This document shows, one piece after another, positions 42,704 to 51,430 of a stretch of 64,000 nt of DNA; the stretch's first letter is position 1, and each line of letters starts with the position of its first letter. Under the pieces are notes generated by a model. That model made no database searches. It was not told the DNA's origin and saw only the letters and a list, made by a program, of their open reading frames with translations. The position numbers were made by a program, and so were the translations under genes. The DNA comes from a virus: positions 1 through 64,000 of the IMG/VR virus record IMGVR_UViG_3300036790_000500; one strand, written 5' to 3'.

Positions 42704-43164
42704 GCAAGTGGGTCCACGTCGCCAGCGACCACAACGGCAACGCCGCCCGGGCTTGGGTTCTAGACGTGCTTAAGACCATCCCGGACGTCACGTCGGTGAC
42801 GGACCACGGACCGACCGAGGCCGACGGAAAAGTCGACTATCCAGACTATTCAGAGAGGGTCTGCTTCGGCATCGATTTCTCCTCCAACCCCCTGACTTAC
42901 GGCATCCTCATCTGCGGCACCGGCACCGGCATGTGCATCACGGCCAATAAGCACTGGGGCATTCGAGCCGGGCTGGCGACGGACCGGGCCACCGCGTTGT
43001 TGATGCGTCAGCATAATGACTGCAACGTCCTGGTCATGGGGCAGTGGCGTAACTCCCTTAGTGAGATGGAGGAGATGGTGCGAACGTTCCTTGCAACGCC
43101 GTTCGGTGAGGGTCGTCATGCCGCTCGCGTGGATAAGGTTTGGCGGCTGGAGCGTCGTCCGTGA
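42700..43164 (+). CDS. rpiB: Ribose-5-phosphate isomerase B-like
   Basis: 154 residues. VASDHNGNAAR, GILICGTGTGMCITANKHWG with C72, and RQHNDCNVLVMG with H105 are the active-site blocks of RpiB/LacAB. It interconverts ribose and ribulose 5-phosphate, or acts on other aldose phosphates such as allose. ATGA overlap with the aldolase gene. Confidence 0.88.
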   Translation: MSKWVHVASDHNGNAARAWVLDVLKTIPDVTSVTDHGPTEADGKVDYPDYSERVCFGIDFSSNPLTYGILICGTGTGMCITANKHWGIRAGLATDRATALLMRQHNDCNVLVMGQWRNSLSEMEEMVRTFLATPFGEGRHAARVDKVWRLERRP

Positions 43165-44048
43165 GACTCACCGTCATCGGCGACGCCATCGAGGACGAGG
43201 TCGTTGACCTCGAGGTCCTGCATGAGGGAGCCGAGGGCCAACCCACGTATCGAGAGGTTCGTCGACGTCTCATGGCCGGTGGGGCCGCGAACGTTGCTAA
43301 GCACTGCGCTCGTCTCGGGGCCCATGTTTACCTCGTTCACAGCGGAAAGCCGGAGACGTTCAAGGACGACCTCACGCTGCGAGAGTCGCTGCAAATCATG
43401 CAAAACTACGAGGTCGGTCAGGGGTCGGGTCCCCGTGCCGTCATTCGCAAGACGCGGTATTATTGCGGTGACAGGAAGGTGTTGAAGGTCAACCATCCAC
43501 CCGAGTGCGAGACGCAGGGGCCCGATGTCACCAGTCAAATGTTGCTCTATGGACACACTGATGCCGTGCTTGCCTGTGACAACGGTCACGGCTTCTTTAA
43601 CCAAGAGAATGCCCAAGAATTGGTCCGCCTGTGTGACCGCCGAAGCATTCCTTTGTTTGTAGACTGTCAGGCATCCAGCGGGAGTCCATGCTTCGAGCGA
43701 TGGTTTGGAGCCAACTCTGTCTTCGTTAACAAGGATGAGGCGGAGCACCTCGGGGCGGCGTGCTCTCGGTTTGAGAACGTTCACTATAAGTGCGGTTTTG
43801 CCGGTTCACGCCTCGTCAACCGGAGTACCCCTCCATATGTTCGCGAAGTATGCGGCGGATACTCGGTCAAGGTCGTTGATGCAGTCGGGGCCGGCGACGC
43901 CTACATGGCCGCCTGGGCTGTCCATGGAAACCTGAACCTCGCTAACGCCTGGGCGGCCCTCTCCTGTAAGCGAAGGGGAACCGAGTTGCCGGAACTCTCT
44001 GAGATTGGAGAAATAGATGCGTCTCTTGCTCGATACGGCGAACCTTGA
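43161..44048 (+). CDS. PfkB-family sugar kinase, HldE-N-like
   Basis: 295 residues, GTG start. VIGDAIEDE at the N-terminus, MAGGAANVAKHCARLG (glycine-rich lid) and VVDAVGAGDAYMAAWA with the catalytic Asp. Most like the kinase half of HldE (D-glycero-D-manno-heptose-7-phosphate kinase). A second member lies at 49124-50080. Confidence 0.82.
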   Translation: MRLTVIGDAIEDEVVDLEVLHEGAEGQPTYREVRRRLMAGGAANVAKHCARLGAHVYLVHSGKPETFKDDLTLRESLQIMQNYEVGQGSGPRAVIRKTRYYCGDRKVLKVNHPPECETQGPDVTSQMLLYGHTDAVLACDNGHGFFNQENAQELVRLCDRRSIPLFVDCQASSGSPCFERWFGANSVFVNKDEAEHLGAACSRFENVHYKCGFAGSRLVNRSTPPYVREVCGGYSVKVVDAVGAGDAYMAAWAVHGNLNLANAWAALSCKRRGTELPELSEIGEIDASLARYGEP

Positions 44049-44682
44049 TGACGTCAAGCGCTTTGCACAGAATGATGCCATAGCCGGCGTTACCACTAAC
44101 CCGTCCCTTGTCGCGAGGGAGCAACGGGCCAACTACTTCTCACTCCTGCGTTCAATCGCTGACGTATTGGGACCGTCTCCGCATCTGAGTGTCGAGGTCA
44201 TTACCCTTGACCCGGACATAATGTTAAAGCAGGCGGACAGCCTCCATGAACTCATTCCTTGTGCGGCAATCAAGGTCCCAGTCCTCCCTGAAACGCTTCG
44301 GGTCATCACTCGTTTGCATGACATGAAGATAGCCGTGAATGCGACCGCCTGCTTCACAGCGCTTCAGGCAAAGATTGCTGAGGATGCGGGTGCGGACTTC
44401 GTCTCGTTTTTCTTCAATCGAATGATAGATGCAAAAAGCGGGCAGAGTAATCCACGTGAGCACGCTCTCGCTGAGATTTCGACATACAAGCATCGCTTCT
44501 GTAGACAGGCCAAGGTCATTTGCGGTAGCATCAGAGAGCCGCTCGACATTCAGGACTGCTGGGCAAACGGTGCAGACTTCGTGACGGCATCGGCCAAGGT
44601 TATCGACCGCGCCGTCACACACGTGAAGACGACCGAGAGCGTGCAGCAGTTTCAGAAGGACATCGAAGCATGGCTCGCATAA
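44017..44682 (+). CDS. Transaldolase/fructose-6-phosphate aldolase-like
   Basis: 221 residues, the FSA/TalC size. RLLLDTANLDDVKRFAQ, GVTTNPSLVA, the Schiff-base Lys86 in AAIKVPVLPE and NATACFTALQA match the small transaldolase subfamily. It may build a heptulose or hexulose phosphate from smaller sugars. It overlaps the kinase gene by 32 nt and is lower in GC than most neighbours. Confidence 0.88.
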   Translation: MRLLLDTANLDDVKRFAQNDAIAGVTTNPSLVAREQRANYFSLLRSIADVLGPSPHLSVEVITLDPDIMLKQADSLHELIPCAAIKVPVLPETLRVITRLHDMKIAVNATACFTALQAKIAEDAGADFVSFFFNRMIDAKSGQSNPREHALAEISTYKHRFCRQAKVICGSIREPLDIQDCWANGADFVTASAKVIDRAVTHVKTTESVQQFQKDIEAWLA

Positions 44683-45050
44683 GCAAGAGGACGCTGGCAG
44701 AGCGTCATATCCAGGCCCGCGGATGGGGCCGAGAGCATTGGATTGAGAACCTTCCAGAGTATTGCGGGAAGATACTCGTGATTGACCCGGGAAAGCGCGG
44801 CTCATTTCACTTCCATCAAAACAAGATGGAAACGATGCTGGTTATTAAGGGAGCAATGCGGCTCAGGCTGCTCGACACCGACACGGCAGAGGAGTACTTT
44901 CAGGTGCTTATAGAGAACGAAAGCATTCTGCTTAAGCCAGGCCAACCCCATCAGATAATCAACGATTACAGTGACGAGGAGTTGGTGGTCATCGAGTTCA
45001 GCACCATCCATGAGGAGACCGACAGTAAACGCATTCAGAAGGGGGACTGA
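44670..45050 (+). CDS. Cupin, mannose-6-phosphate isomerase-like
   Basis: 126 residues. GWGREHWIENLPEYCGKILV and GSFHFHQNKMETMLVIKGAM are the type II phosphomannose-isomerase cupin motifs with HxH...E metal ligands; GQPHQI supplies the last His. It probably isomerises a sugar phosphate in the same pathway. Confidence 0.8.
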   Translation: MARISKRTLAERHIQARGWGREHWIENLPEYCGKILVIDPGKRGSFHFHQNKMETMLVIKGAMRLRLLDTDTAEEYFQVLIENESILLKPGQPHQIINDYSDEELVVIEFSTIHEETDSKRIQKGD

Positions 45051-45053
45051 GGA

Positions 45054-45977
45054 ATGCGTTTCAATATGGTGGGAGCCTTTCTTCGCAACTTCCCGTTTGG
45101 GACGGAAATCGCCTTCGCGAAGGGCCTCGAGCGCCGCGGCCACACGGTCCATCGCATCGACCCGGGATATCCGAACCAGGTCTGGGACGATGACGCCGAC
45201 GCCACGATAGTCTTCAAGTGGATTGACCTCGGTCTGAAAGACGTCTACGAGCGGCTCGAACGCTGTGCCGGTCTGAAGGTCGTCTACCAGCCCGACGACG
45301 CCAGGTTTCCACACATCAAGGAGATGATAAGGGGGATGCGTGGCTTCTGTACGCACCTGCTGTCGTTCGATGACTACGGCGCGGAATACGCGTTGACCGT
45401 CGGATACCTCGATGCGGAGACGCTGCGAGTGACCGCCGATGATGAACTGTACTGTCCCGACTCGAATGTGGAGCGGGACATCGACGTTTCGTTCGTGGGT
45501 AGCCTGACCGCTGGCCCGAACCACGCCTCCCGCATGGAGATGTGTCGCCTGGTACAGGCCTGGGCGAACGCTAACGGTAAGACCACGTGGTTCGGGGAGA
45601 CGTACTTCAGCGTTCCCGGCTACCCCTCTCCACTCGACATCTACAGGCGCTCCAAGGTCGTTCTTAATCATGCGACGGACGTTGGTCAGCCGTTCGGATG
45701 GGGGCACGGTTTTCAGTGCAGACACTTTGAGGTGGGGATGGCCGGAGTGTTCCTGCTCTCGAACATGGTGTATGGGGAACGGTTTGAACTGCTCCATACC
45801 CAGTATGGAAACGAGACCCAGTTAATCAACAAGTTGGAAACATACCTCGGCACCGGTGGAGGGGTTCTCTTTGACCGAGAGGTCCTCGCAGGCTTCCATC
45901 GCAATAACATTCTTCGTGAACACATGCCGGAGCATCGCGCTGACCAGATAGTGAGTTTCGTCAAGAGGAACACGTGA
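45054..45977 (+). CDS. Glycosyltransferase, CgeB-like
   Basis: 307 residues. MRFNMVGAFLRNFPFGTEIA, DVSFVGSLTAGPNHASRMEM and FQCRHFEVGMAGVFLLSNMV match CgeB/GT-B transferases. Good ribosome site (GGGGGACTGAGGA). Confidence 0.72.
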   Translation: MRFNMVGAFLRNFPFGTEIAFAKGLERRGHTVHRIDPGYPNQVWDDDADATIVFKWIDLGLKDVYERLERCAGLKVVYQPDDARFPHIKEMIRGMRGFCTHLLSFDDYGAEYALTVGYLDAETLRVTADDELYCPDSNVERDIDVSFVGSLTAGPNHASRMEMCRLVQAWANANGKTTWFGETYFSVPGYPSPLDIYRRSKVVLNHATDVGQPFGWGHGFQCRHFEVGMAGVFLLSNMVYGERFELLHTQYGNETQLINKLETYLGTGGGVLFDREVLAGFHRNNILREHMPEHRADQIVSFVKRNT

Positions 45978-46606
45978 GGAACATCGCAGACACTGGGGTT
46001 GGTTGTAAACTGAATCTCGGTTGCGGGGACGACGTGCGAGAGGGACACGTTAACGTCGACTTTAGGCAGACCCATCCGAACGTCATCATCGCCGACCTCT
46101 CCAGGTTTCCCTGGCCGTTCGCTGATGCTTGCGCCTCACAGGTCCTGATGCTGGACTTTCTTGAGCATTTCCCATGGGCCCAGACGGCGCAGATACTACT
46201 TGAGTGCTATCGGGTGCTTGAGCCGAGTGGGGTCGTGGTGGTCCAGGTCCCGGACGCCCTTCATACGACCCGGGCCCTGACGCAACGGGGGCACTACCGC
46301 TGCAACCGATGTGGCGCGGGGTTCCATGACGGCGAGGTCACGGGCACACGACCTGGGTGCCCTGGGTGTGGACAGACCAGGGACGAGGTCTCCGAGGTCG
46401 CCATGCGAAGGTTCTACGGCGGTCAGGACTACCCGGGAAACTGGCATCAGACCTGTTTCACGGAGCAGATGTTGAGGTCGAAGGCCAAGGCCGCAGGCCT
46501 GGAGCAAATCGAGCGTGGAACACACGACGCTAAGGCCGGCGACGACGAACATTACTGGGCGAACTGGACGCTGCACATGACGTTCAGGAAGGGTGACTTG
46601 TGGTAG
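45974..46606 (+). CDS. SAM-dependent methyltransferase with inserted zinc ribbon
   Basis: 210 residues, GTG start. CKLNLGCGDDVREGHVNVD (10-28) is the SAM site; LMLDFLEHFPWAQTAQILLE and RVLEPSGVVVVQVPD are motifs II and III of class I methyltransferases. A CNRCGAGFHDG...CPGCGQ ribbon is inserted near residues 108-135. It may methylate a sugar or protein. Confidence 0.8.
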   Translation: MRNIADTGVGCKLNLGCGDDVREGHVNVDFRQTHPNVIIADLSRFPWPFADACASQVLMLDFLEHFPWAQTAQILLECYRVLEPSGVVVVQVPDALHTTRALTQRGHYRCNRCGAGFHDGEVTGTRPGCPGCGQTRDEVSEVAMRRFYGGQDYPGNWHQTCFTEQMLRSKAKAAGLEQIERGTHDAKAGDDEHYWANWTLHMTFRKGDLW

Positions 46607-47670
46607 AAGACCGCTCCCGAAACCTCCGCGTCGCCTTCGTCGGTCAGTCCCGCTCCCCTAACGACATGCCTGAGGGGTATTGGCCAACGTTCTTGAAGTT
46701 CCATATGGAACTCCCGTATTACTTTGCCATGAACGCTCCGATGGACGTGACCGTCACCACGACGGAGCCGGTCACGCACGAGTTCGAGAGCAATCTAGGC
46801 TCACTTCGCTGCATCACTGAGGATGAGTTCTGTGACAATCCGCAGACCGGGATGAACTACGACGTCGTCGTGCACTGGCGGAAGTGGTTCGAGTCCCTGT
46901 ACTGCATGGGCGGACGGAACGTCATCCTCTCCCAGGACCACTCGTACTCCCGTGACTGGTTGGAGACGGCCAAGGACGCCTATGTCGATGGCCTACTCGA
47001 CGGCGTCCTGGTCTTCCCGACTTGGCATCGACGCAACACGGAACGCGAACTGACCGGGGTCCTGCCCTCCAGCCGCCTCTACGAGGGTCTGACCTTCGGC
47101 GTGGACACCTCTGTCTATTACCCCATGGAGAAGGACCCCTTCCATCTCCTGTGGGCCTCCGACCCCGGCAGGGGCCTCGATGACTTCATCAACCCGTTCC
47201 TAAGGCTCTGGCAGCGCGACCGCCGGTTCCGCCTGACGGTGACCTATCCGGACTACGTGAGGCCCGAGGCAGTCGCTCGGTTCTCAAGTTTTCTATCGCA
47301 TCCGGCCGTTAGCCATCGGCCGAGACTACGCAACGGCCCTGAACTCTGGAACCTCTTCAACTCGGCCGGCTTCCTGCCGTATTCCTCCAATTTTCCAGAG
47401 CCGTCGAGCCGTTGCCATCGCCAGGCCATGGCCGCCGGCTGCTGCGTGCTCTATCCCCCGAACATGGGAACGCCGTCCGAGACCATCGAGAGCGGTTTGA
47501 CGGGAGTAATCGAGAGTCCTCGGCTCTGGTCTGACGTGATACCTACGCTTGTGAAAACCGGACAGTGGGAGGAACTCGGGCATAACGCTCGCGTGTTCGC
47601 TCACTCCGAGAGGTGGGCGGTCCAGGCCCAGCGTTTCTACGACTTCTTCTCCAGGGGACTCCAGCAGTGA
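46600..47670 (+). CDS. GT4-like glycosyltransferase
   Basis: 356 residues, GTG start. FHLLWASDPGRGLDDFINPF and WNLFNSAGFLPYSSNFPEPS precede AMAAGCCVLYPPNMGTPSET, the donor-site block. It overlaps the methyltransferase gene by seven bases. Confidence 0.75.
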   Translation: MVEDRSRNLRVAFVGQSRSPNDMPEGYWPTFLKFHMELPYYFAMNAPMDVTVTTTEPVTHEFESNLGSLRCITEDEFCDNPQTGMNYDVVVHWRKWFESLYCMGGRNVILSQDHSYSRDWLETAKDAYVDGLLDGVLVFPTWHRRNTERELTGVLPSSRLYEGLTFGVDTSVYYPMEKDPFHLLWASDPGRGLDDFINPFLRLWQRDRRFRLTVTYPDYVRPEAVARFSSFLSHPAVSHRPRLRNGPELWNLFNSAGFLPYSSNFPEPSSRCHRQAMAAGCCVLYPPNMGTPSETIESGLTGVIESPRLWSDVIPTLVKTGQWEELGHNARVFAHSERWAVQAQRFYDFFSRGLQQ

Positions 47671-48656
47671 TTGACATCCAAGCCGAGGACTTCGTCCAGG
47701 CATTCGACATGACCCAGGCCACGGTCGGCCAGGTCGGTTACGGCTTCATTGGAAACGCAGTCGTTGAGTTGTTTCGACCGCACTGTCAAGTTGCGGTTTA
47801 CGACAAGGCCGGCTACGGGGGCAAGGAGCGTCCACCCAATGTCACGCTTTGCGAGGACCTCGACGGCGTCGTGGCTAACGCTGAGGTCGTCTTCGTGGCC
47901 GTTCCGACCCCGATGAAGCCGTCGGGTGAGTGTCACACGGGCATCGTCGAAGCGGTGCTTCAAGACATCCAGAACTCCGCCGTTCGCATCGGTCGGGATG
48001 TGATGTCGTTCATCGTGGTCATCAAGAGCACGATGCCACCGGGCTTCACGGCGCGGATGCAGGAGAGGTACGCGCTCCGCATCCTCTTCTCTCCCGAGTT
48101 CCTGACGGAGGCGAACGCGGTCCAGGACTTTAAGAAGGCCAATCGCGTGATTCTCGGCGGTGAGGTAGAGGACGCTCGGGTCGTCTTCAAGTACTTCGAG
48201 GGAGTGTGGCCGGACCGCCAGCCGAACACTTGGATAAACGGCGAGGGAGGCCACCCAGACGGACCGGTACAGGTCATTCAATGCGACAGCACCGAGGCCG
48301 AGATGGTCAAGTTGTCGACTAACGTTCACCTGACGGCAAGGGTAATGGTCTCCAACGAACTCTATCAAATCTGTCAGAAACTGGGAATCGACTACGACAC
48401 CGTGCGACTGCTCACGCAACTTGACCGTCGCATCGGTCTCAGCCACATGAATGTGCCGGGTCCGGACGGTTCCCTGGGGTTCGGAGGCCATTGCTTCTGG
48501 AAAGACACACAGAGCCTTAAGTTCATTACGGAAAATCTGGGGACTCTCGGTCTATCTGGTCGCTCTATCTTTCACACTCTCGTTGAGAGAAATCTTGAAA
48601 TTCGTGAAGACCGTGACTGGGAAAAGCAACCCGGCAGGGCGGTCATCAATGAGTGA
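47667..48656 (+). CDS. UDP-glucose/GDP-mannose dehydrogenase-family protein
   Basis: 329 residues, GTG 47667 overlapping the previous stop. GQVGYGFIGN (21-30) is the NAD site; FVAVPTPMKPSGE, VVIKSTMPPGFT and FSPEFLTEANA are family motifs; K215 and the catalytic C276 in GFGGHCFWKD are present. It is shorter than the usual 400 or more residues, lacking most of the C-terminal UDP-binding domain. It probably oxidises a nucleotide sugar to a uronic acid. Confidence 0.8.
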   Translation: MIDIQAEDFVQAFDMTQATVGQVGYGFIGNAVVELFRPHCQVAVYDKAGYGGKERPPNVTLCEDLDGVVANAEVVFVAVPTPMKPSGECHTGIVEAVLQDIQNSAVRIGRDVMSFIVVIKSTMPPGFTARMQERYALRILFSPEFLTEANAVQDFKKANRVILGGEVEDARVVFKYFEGVWPDRQPNTWINGEGGHPDGPVQVIQCDSTEAEMVKLSTNVHLTARVMVSNELYQICQKLGIDYDTVRLLTQLDRRIGLSHMNVPGPDGSLGFGGHCFWKDTQSLKFITENLGTLGLSGRSIFHTLVERNLEIREDRDWEKQPGRAVINE

Positions 48657-49122
48657 GCGGTTTACGATTAACCTCGATGAACTCGAGTTCAACGGAGAGG
48701 CTGGGCTGCTGACCAACGTTCGTGGCCGCTGCATCGTGGCCAACGGCTGCTTCGACATCATCCATCCCGGTCATCTCTCTCTCCTCGCTAGCCTCGACAC
48801 GCTGGCCTACCAGATGAAGTTGCGGCCCATCGTGGCCATGAACTCGGACGCTTCAGTTCGACGATTGAAGGGCGACGCCCGACCGATAGTCCCCCAGGAG
48901 AGCCGGTCCCTCCTCATCAACTCCCTGAAGTGGCCCCTGACGGTGGTCCTCTTTGACGAGGACACACCGCAACGGTTGATGGACGTGTTGCAGCCGGCCG
49001 CCGTTCTCAAGGGCTCCGAGTACCCGAAGGAAGCCGTGATACGATGGAGGGACAGCCAGGTCGTCACGGTGGACATGGTCCCCGGGTGGTCGACCTCAAG
49101 GATAGTCGGCGATACGAGGTAA
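48649..49122 (+). CDS. RfaE2/HldE-C-like sugar nucleotidyltransferase
   Basis: 157 residues. IVANGCFDIIHPGHLSLLAS (29-48) has the HxGH signature of the nucleotidylyltransferase superfamily; PWSTSRIVG-type end reads GWSTSRIVGDTR, the STTxI/STSxI motif that binds ATP. This is the arrangement of the adenylyltransferase half of HldE. Immediately followed by the PfkB-type kinase, so a split HldE pair is likely. Confidence 0.85.
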   Translation: MSERFTINLDELEFNGEAGLLTNVRGRCIVANGCFDIIHPGHLSLLASLDTLAYQMKLRPIVAMNSDASVRRLKGDARPIVPQESRSLLINSLKWPLTVVLFDEDTPQRLMDVLQPAAVLKGSEYPKEAVIRWRDSQVVTVDMVPGWSTSRIVGDTR

Positions 49123-49123
49123 G

Positions 49124-50080
49124 TTGAAGAGGGTTCTGGTCATCGGGGACGTCATCAAGGACGTCTACACCGACTGCGTTTTTAGAAAGATGTGTCCGGA
49201 CGCGCCGACGGTCCCCGCGGCTCTCGTCGACCGAACTTCCTTCCGGCCCGGGGGTGCAGCGAACGTTGCCCTGAACATCGCCCAATTGGCACCCGGCGTC
49301 CACGTCGACCTAATCGGCGTCGTCGACGTGGACCTAAAGCGAACCATCGGAGCCATTTCTGAACAGATGGTTGCAATGGATTGGGCGGTCCTCGGGAGCC
49401 CCCTCGAGAAAAACCGTGTCTCCGTTGACGGTGAACTTCGGTTGCGTCTCGACGACCAGGGAAAACTAAACCCCTGGTACGGCAGCCACATCGCCCTCAA
49501 CCTGAGGGACTACCTCGGCTACGTCACTCCAGACCTCATAGTCTTGTCTGAGTACGCCGGAGGGACGGTGGATGACCAATCCCTGGACCTTCTGCTTGAG
49601 CATCGCTCGAGGCTCCTGGTGGACACTAAGCGGACGGACCTATCGGTCTTCGCCGTGGGGGGCCAGTCCACCCTGCTTTGCAAACTGAACCATGAGGAGT
49701 GGATGAACGTCGTCAAGACCGATTCGACCCCTGAAGGCCACTTCAAGTACCTCGTCGTGACGGAGGGTCGAGCCGGGTCCGTCCTCCGTCGAATGGAGCG
49801 GTTGCTCGCGTCCCAGACAGGGGTCACCGTTGCCCGACACATCACCCATACGCTTCGAGTCTCGGCCGTCATGGCCGAGACGGTTGACGTCTGTGGCTGC
49901 GGGGACACGTACCTAGCCGGCATGGTCGCATCGCTCCTGGACAACGCGGACCCGTACACCGCCATGCAGTTCGGTGCCGCCGCCGCGGCCACCGTCGTCA
50001 CGAAGCCTCGGGTCGCTGTGGCGGACCGCGCACTCACCCTGCAGATACTTGGAAGGACTCACGAAGATGAAACTCTCTAA
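49124..50080 (+). CDS. PfkB-family sugar kinase, HldE-N-like
   Basis: 318 residues, TTG start with GAGG upstream. IGDVIKDVYTDC, RPGGAANVALNIAQL (41-55) and VDVCGCGDTYLAGMVASLLD near residue 260 with the catalytic Asp. The GCGD tetrad replaces the usual GAGD. With the nucleotidyltransferase one base upstream it reconstitutes the two HldE activities. Confidence 0.83.
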   Translation: MKRVLVIGDVIKDVYTDCVFRKMCPDAPTVPAALVDRTSFRPGGAANVALNIAQLAPGVHVDLIGVVDVDLKRTIGAISEQMVAMDWAVLGSPLEKNRVSVDGELRLRLDDQGKLNPWYGSHIALNLRDYLGYVTPDLIVLSEYAGGTVDDQSLDLLLEHRSRLLVDTKRTDLSVFAVGGQSTLLCKLNHEEWMNVVKTDSTPEGHFKYLVVTEGRAGSVLRRMERLLASQTGVTVARHITHTLRVSAVMAETVDVCGCGDTYLAGMVASLLDNADPYTAMQFGAAAAATVVTKPRVAVADRALTLQILGRTHEDETL

Positions 50081-50240
50081 CGAAGCCCTGGTGTCAATCA
50101 TTGAGGCATTGCGTCTCGGTCTCACCGAAGGCGTGGACGTCTCCGAGTTGCTGAAGCGGCTCGACCTCGAACCAAACTCAGAGAACAGGCTCACACCAAT
50201 AAAACCAGTGAATGAGGTTTTCACGCTGAAAACGGAGTGA
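50067..50240 (+). CDS. Small hypothetical protein, 57 aa
   Basis: Begins inside the kinase gene. A helical, acidic protein (ALVSIIEALRLGLTEG...VSELLKRLDLEP). Function unknown. Confidence 0.6.
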   Translation: MKLSNEALVSIIEALRLGLTEGVDVSELLKRLDLEPNSENRLTPIKPVNEVFTLKTE

Positions 50241-50242
50241 CC

Positions 50243-50443
50243 GTGGCTCGCTTTGATTACGAGTGTCAGAAGTGTAAGAGGGTCGTTGAGATTGAGCGGT
50301 CGGTCCATGACGAGTCTGACGTTCTTTGCTGCGAGCCCGACTGCGGTGCGATACCGATGCTTCAACTGATTAGCAGGTCTACCTTCCACTTGAAGGGCCT
50401 CGGCTGGGCAGCCGAGGGATACTCGAAGAACGGAGTTGATTGA
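50243..50443 (+). CDS. FmdB-like zinc-ribbon protein
   Basis: 66 residues. VARFDYECQKCKRVVEIERS and CCEPDCG give the CxxC...CxxxxC pattern of the FmdB/CxxC-CxxC putative regulatory family. GTG 50243 has CGGAG at a good distance. Often found next to phage structural genes. Confidence 0.7.
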   Translation: MARFDYECQKCKRVVEIERSVHDESDVLCCEPDCGAIPMLQLISRSTFHLKGLGWAAEGYSKNGVD

Positions 50444-50751
50444 TGATTCTGCTCGCTTGCTCCGTCGCATTGAACGTCGGCCTGGCTTTTCTCCTAGTTC
50501 GAATCGGTCGTCGACTACTGCAGTTCGATGAGGCCCTAGCGATTCTCACCGAGCCGATGCAGGACTACGCGGAGTACCTGAAGAAAGTGATGGACGCAGA
50601 GGGCGTGCTTCATGACAGTCCTGAGATTGTAGCCTTCCATAAGGCGAATCGAAACGCACTGAAACTGATTGAGGGAGTCATCCAGGAGTCCTTCGCCGAT
50701 AGGCCCAAGAAGCCGCGGCTGTCTAAGCTTCCCCGACCAGTCGTGAGGTGA
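50443..50751 (+). CDS. Small membrane-anchored protein
   Basis: 102 residues. The N-terminal helix MILLACSVALNVGLAFLLV spans the membrane; the rest is charged and helical, ending in a Lys/Arg/Pro tail. Similar anchored coiled proteins accompany phage baseplate clusters, but the function is unknown. Confidence 0.65.
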   Translation: MILLACSVALNVGLAFLLVRIGRRLLQFDEALAILTEPMQDYAEYLKKVMDAEGVLHDSPEIVAFHKANRNALKLIEGVIQESFADRPKKPRLSKLPRPVVR

Positions 50752-50755
50752 CGCA

Positions 50756-51430
50756 ATGCCAATGTACTTCGGCCCCGAGGTCGACGCCAAGATATCGGAA
50801 TACGTCAAGGAGACTGACGTCCCCACGAAGAACAAGATTTTCGAAGACAGCATCCGACCGGCGCTGCTCAAACTAATCGAGAGTCAACTCTACATGTACG
50901 GGTTCTATAAGATTGATGACCCGGACATGCTCAAGAACGAGTGCCTGTCAAACCTATACGAGATTCTTCCCAAGTTCGACCCAAACAAGGGCAAGAAGGC
51001 CTTCTCGTACTTCAATGTCGTCGTCAAGAACTGGTTCATCTGGAAGATTCGCGACAAGAACAAGCGGCTAAGGCAGCAGTCTGAGAACTTCTACGGCATC
51101 GACCACGACGTCGTCCGCAACGACCCATCGCTGATATCCGCCTCACACGAGGATAACATCGTAGATGCGGAGTTCCTGCTCTCTCTTCATCGGGACATGG
51201 ACAAGTGGCGACCGCTCCTTCAGAAGGACCAGGAACGAAAGGTCCTGGATGCCATTCGGTTTCTCCTTCAGAATCCAGACCTGGTGACTATCTTTAACAA
51301 GAAGGCCGTCTTCTTTTACATTCGTGAAATCACGGGGTTGACCATGAAGCAGGTCAACCATAACATGAATAGATTGAGGGCCTTATACTCGGAGTTCCGA
51401 GAGAGGTTCCACAGTGGGGAAGAAGAGTGA
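50756..51430 (+). CDS. T4 gp55-like late sigma factor
   Basis: 224 residues. The block IRPALLKLIESQLYMYGFYK, ECLSNLYEILPKFDPNKGKK, AFSYFNVVVKNWFIWKIRDK resembles the sigma region 2-like core of T4 gp55 and homologues in large myoviruses. It would direct host RNA polymerase to late promoters. Position just ahead of the baseplate genes fits this role. The similarity is by pattern and memory only. Confidence 0.72.
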   Translation: MPMYFGPEVDAKISEYVKETDVPTKNKIFEDSIRPALLKLIESQLYMYGFYKIDDPDMLKNECLSNLYEILPKFDPNKGKKAFSYFNVVVKNWFIWKIRDKNKRLRQQSENFYGIDHDVVRNDPSLISASHEDNIVDAEFLLSLHRDMDKWRPLLQKDQERKVLDAIRFLLQNPDLVTIFNKKAVFFYIREITGLTMKQVNHNMNRLRALYSEFRERFHSGEEE

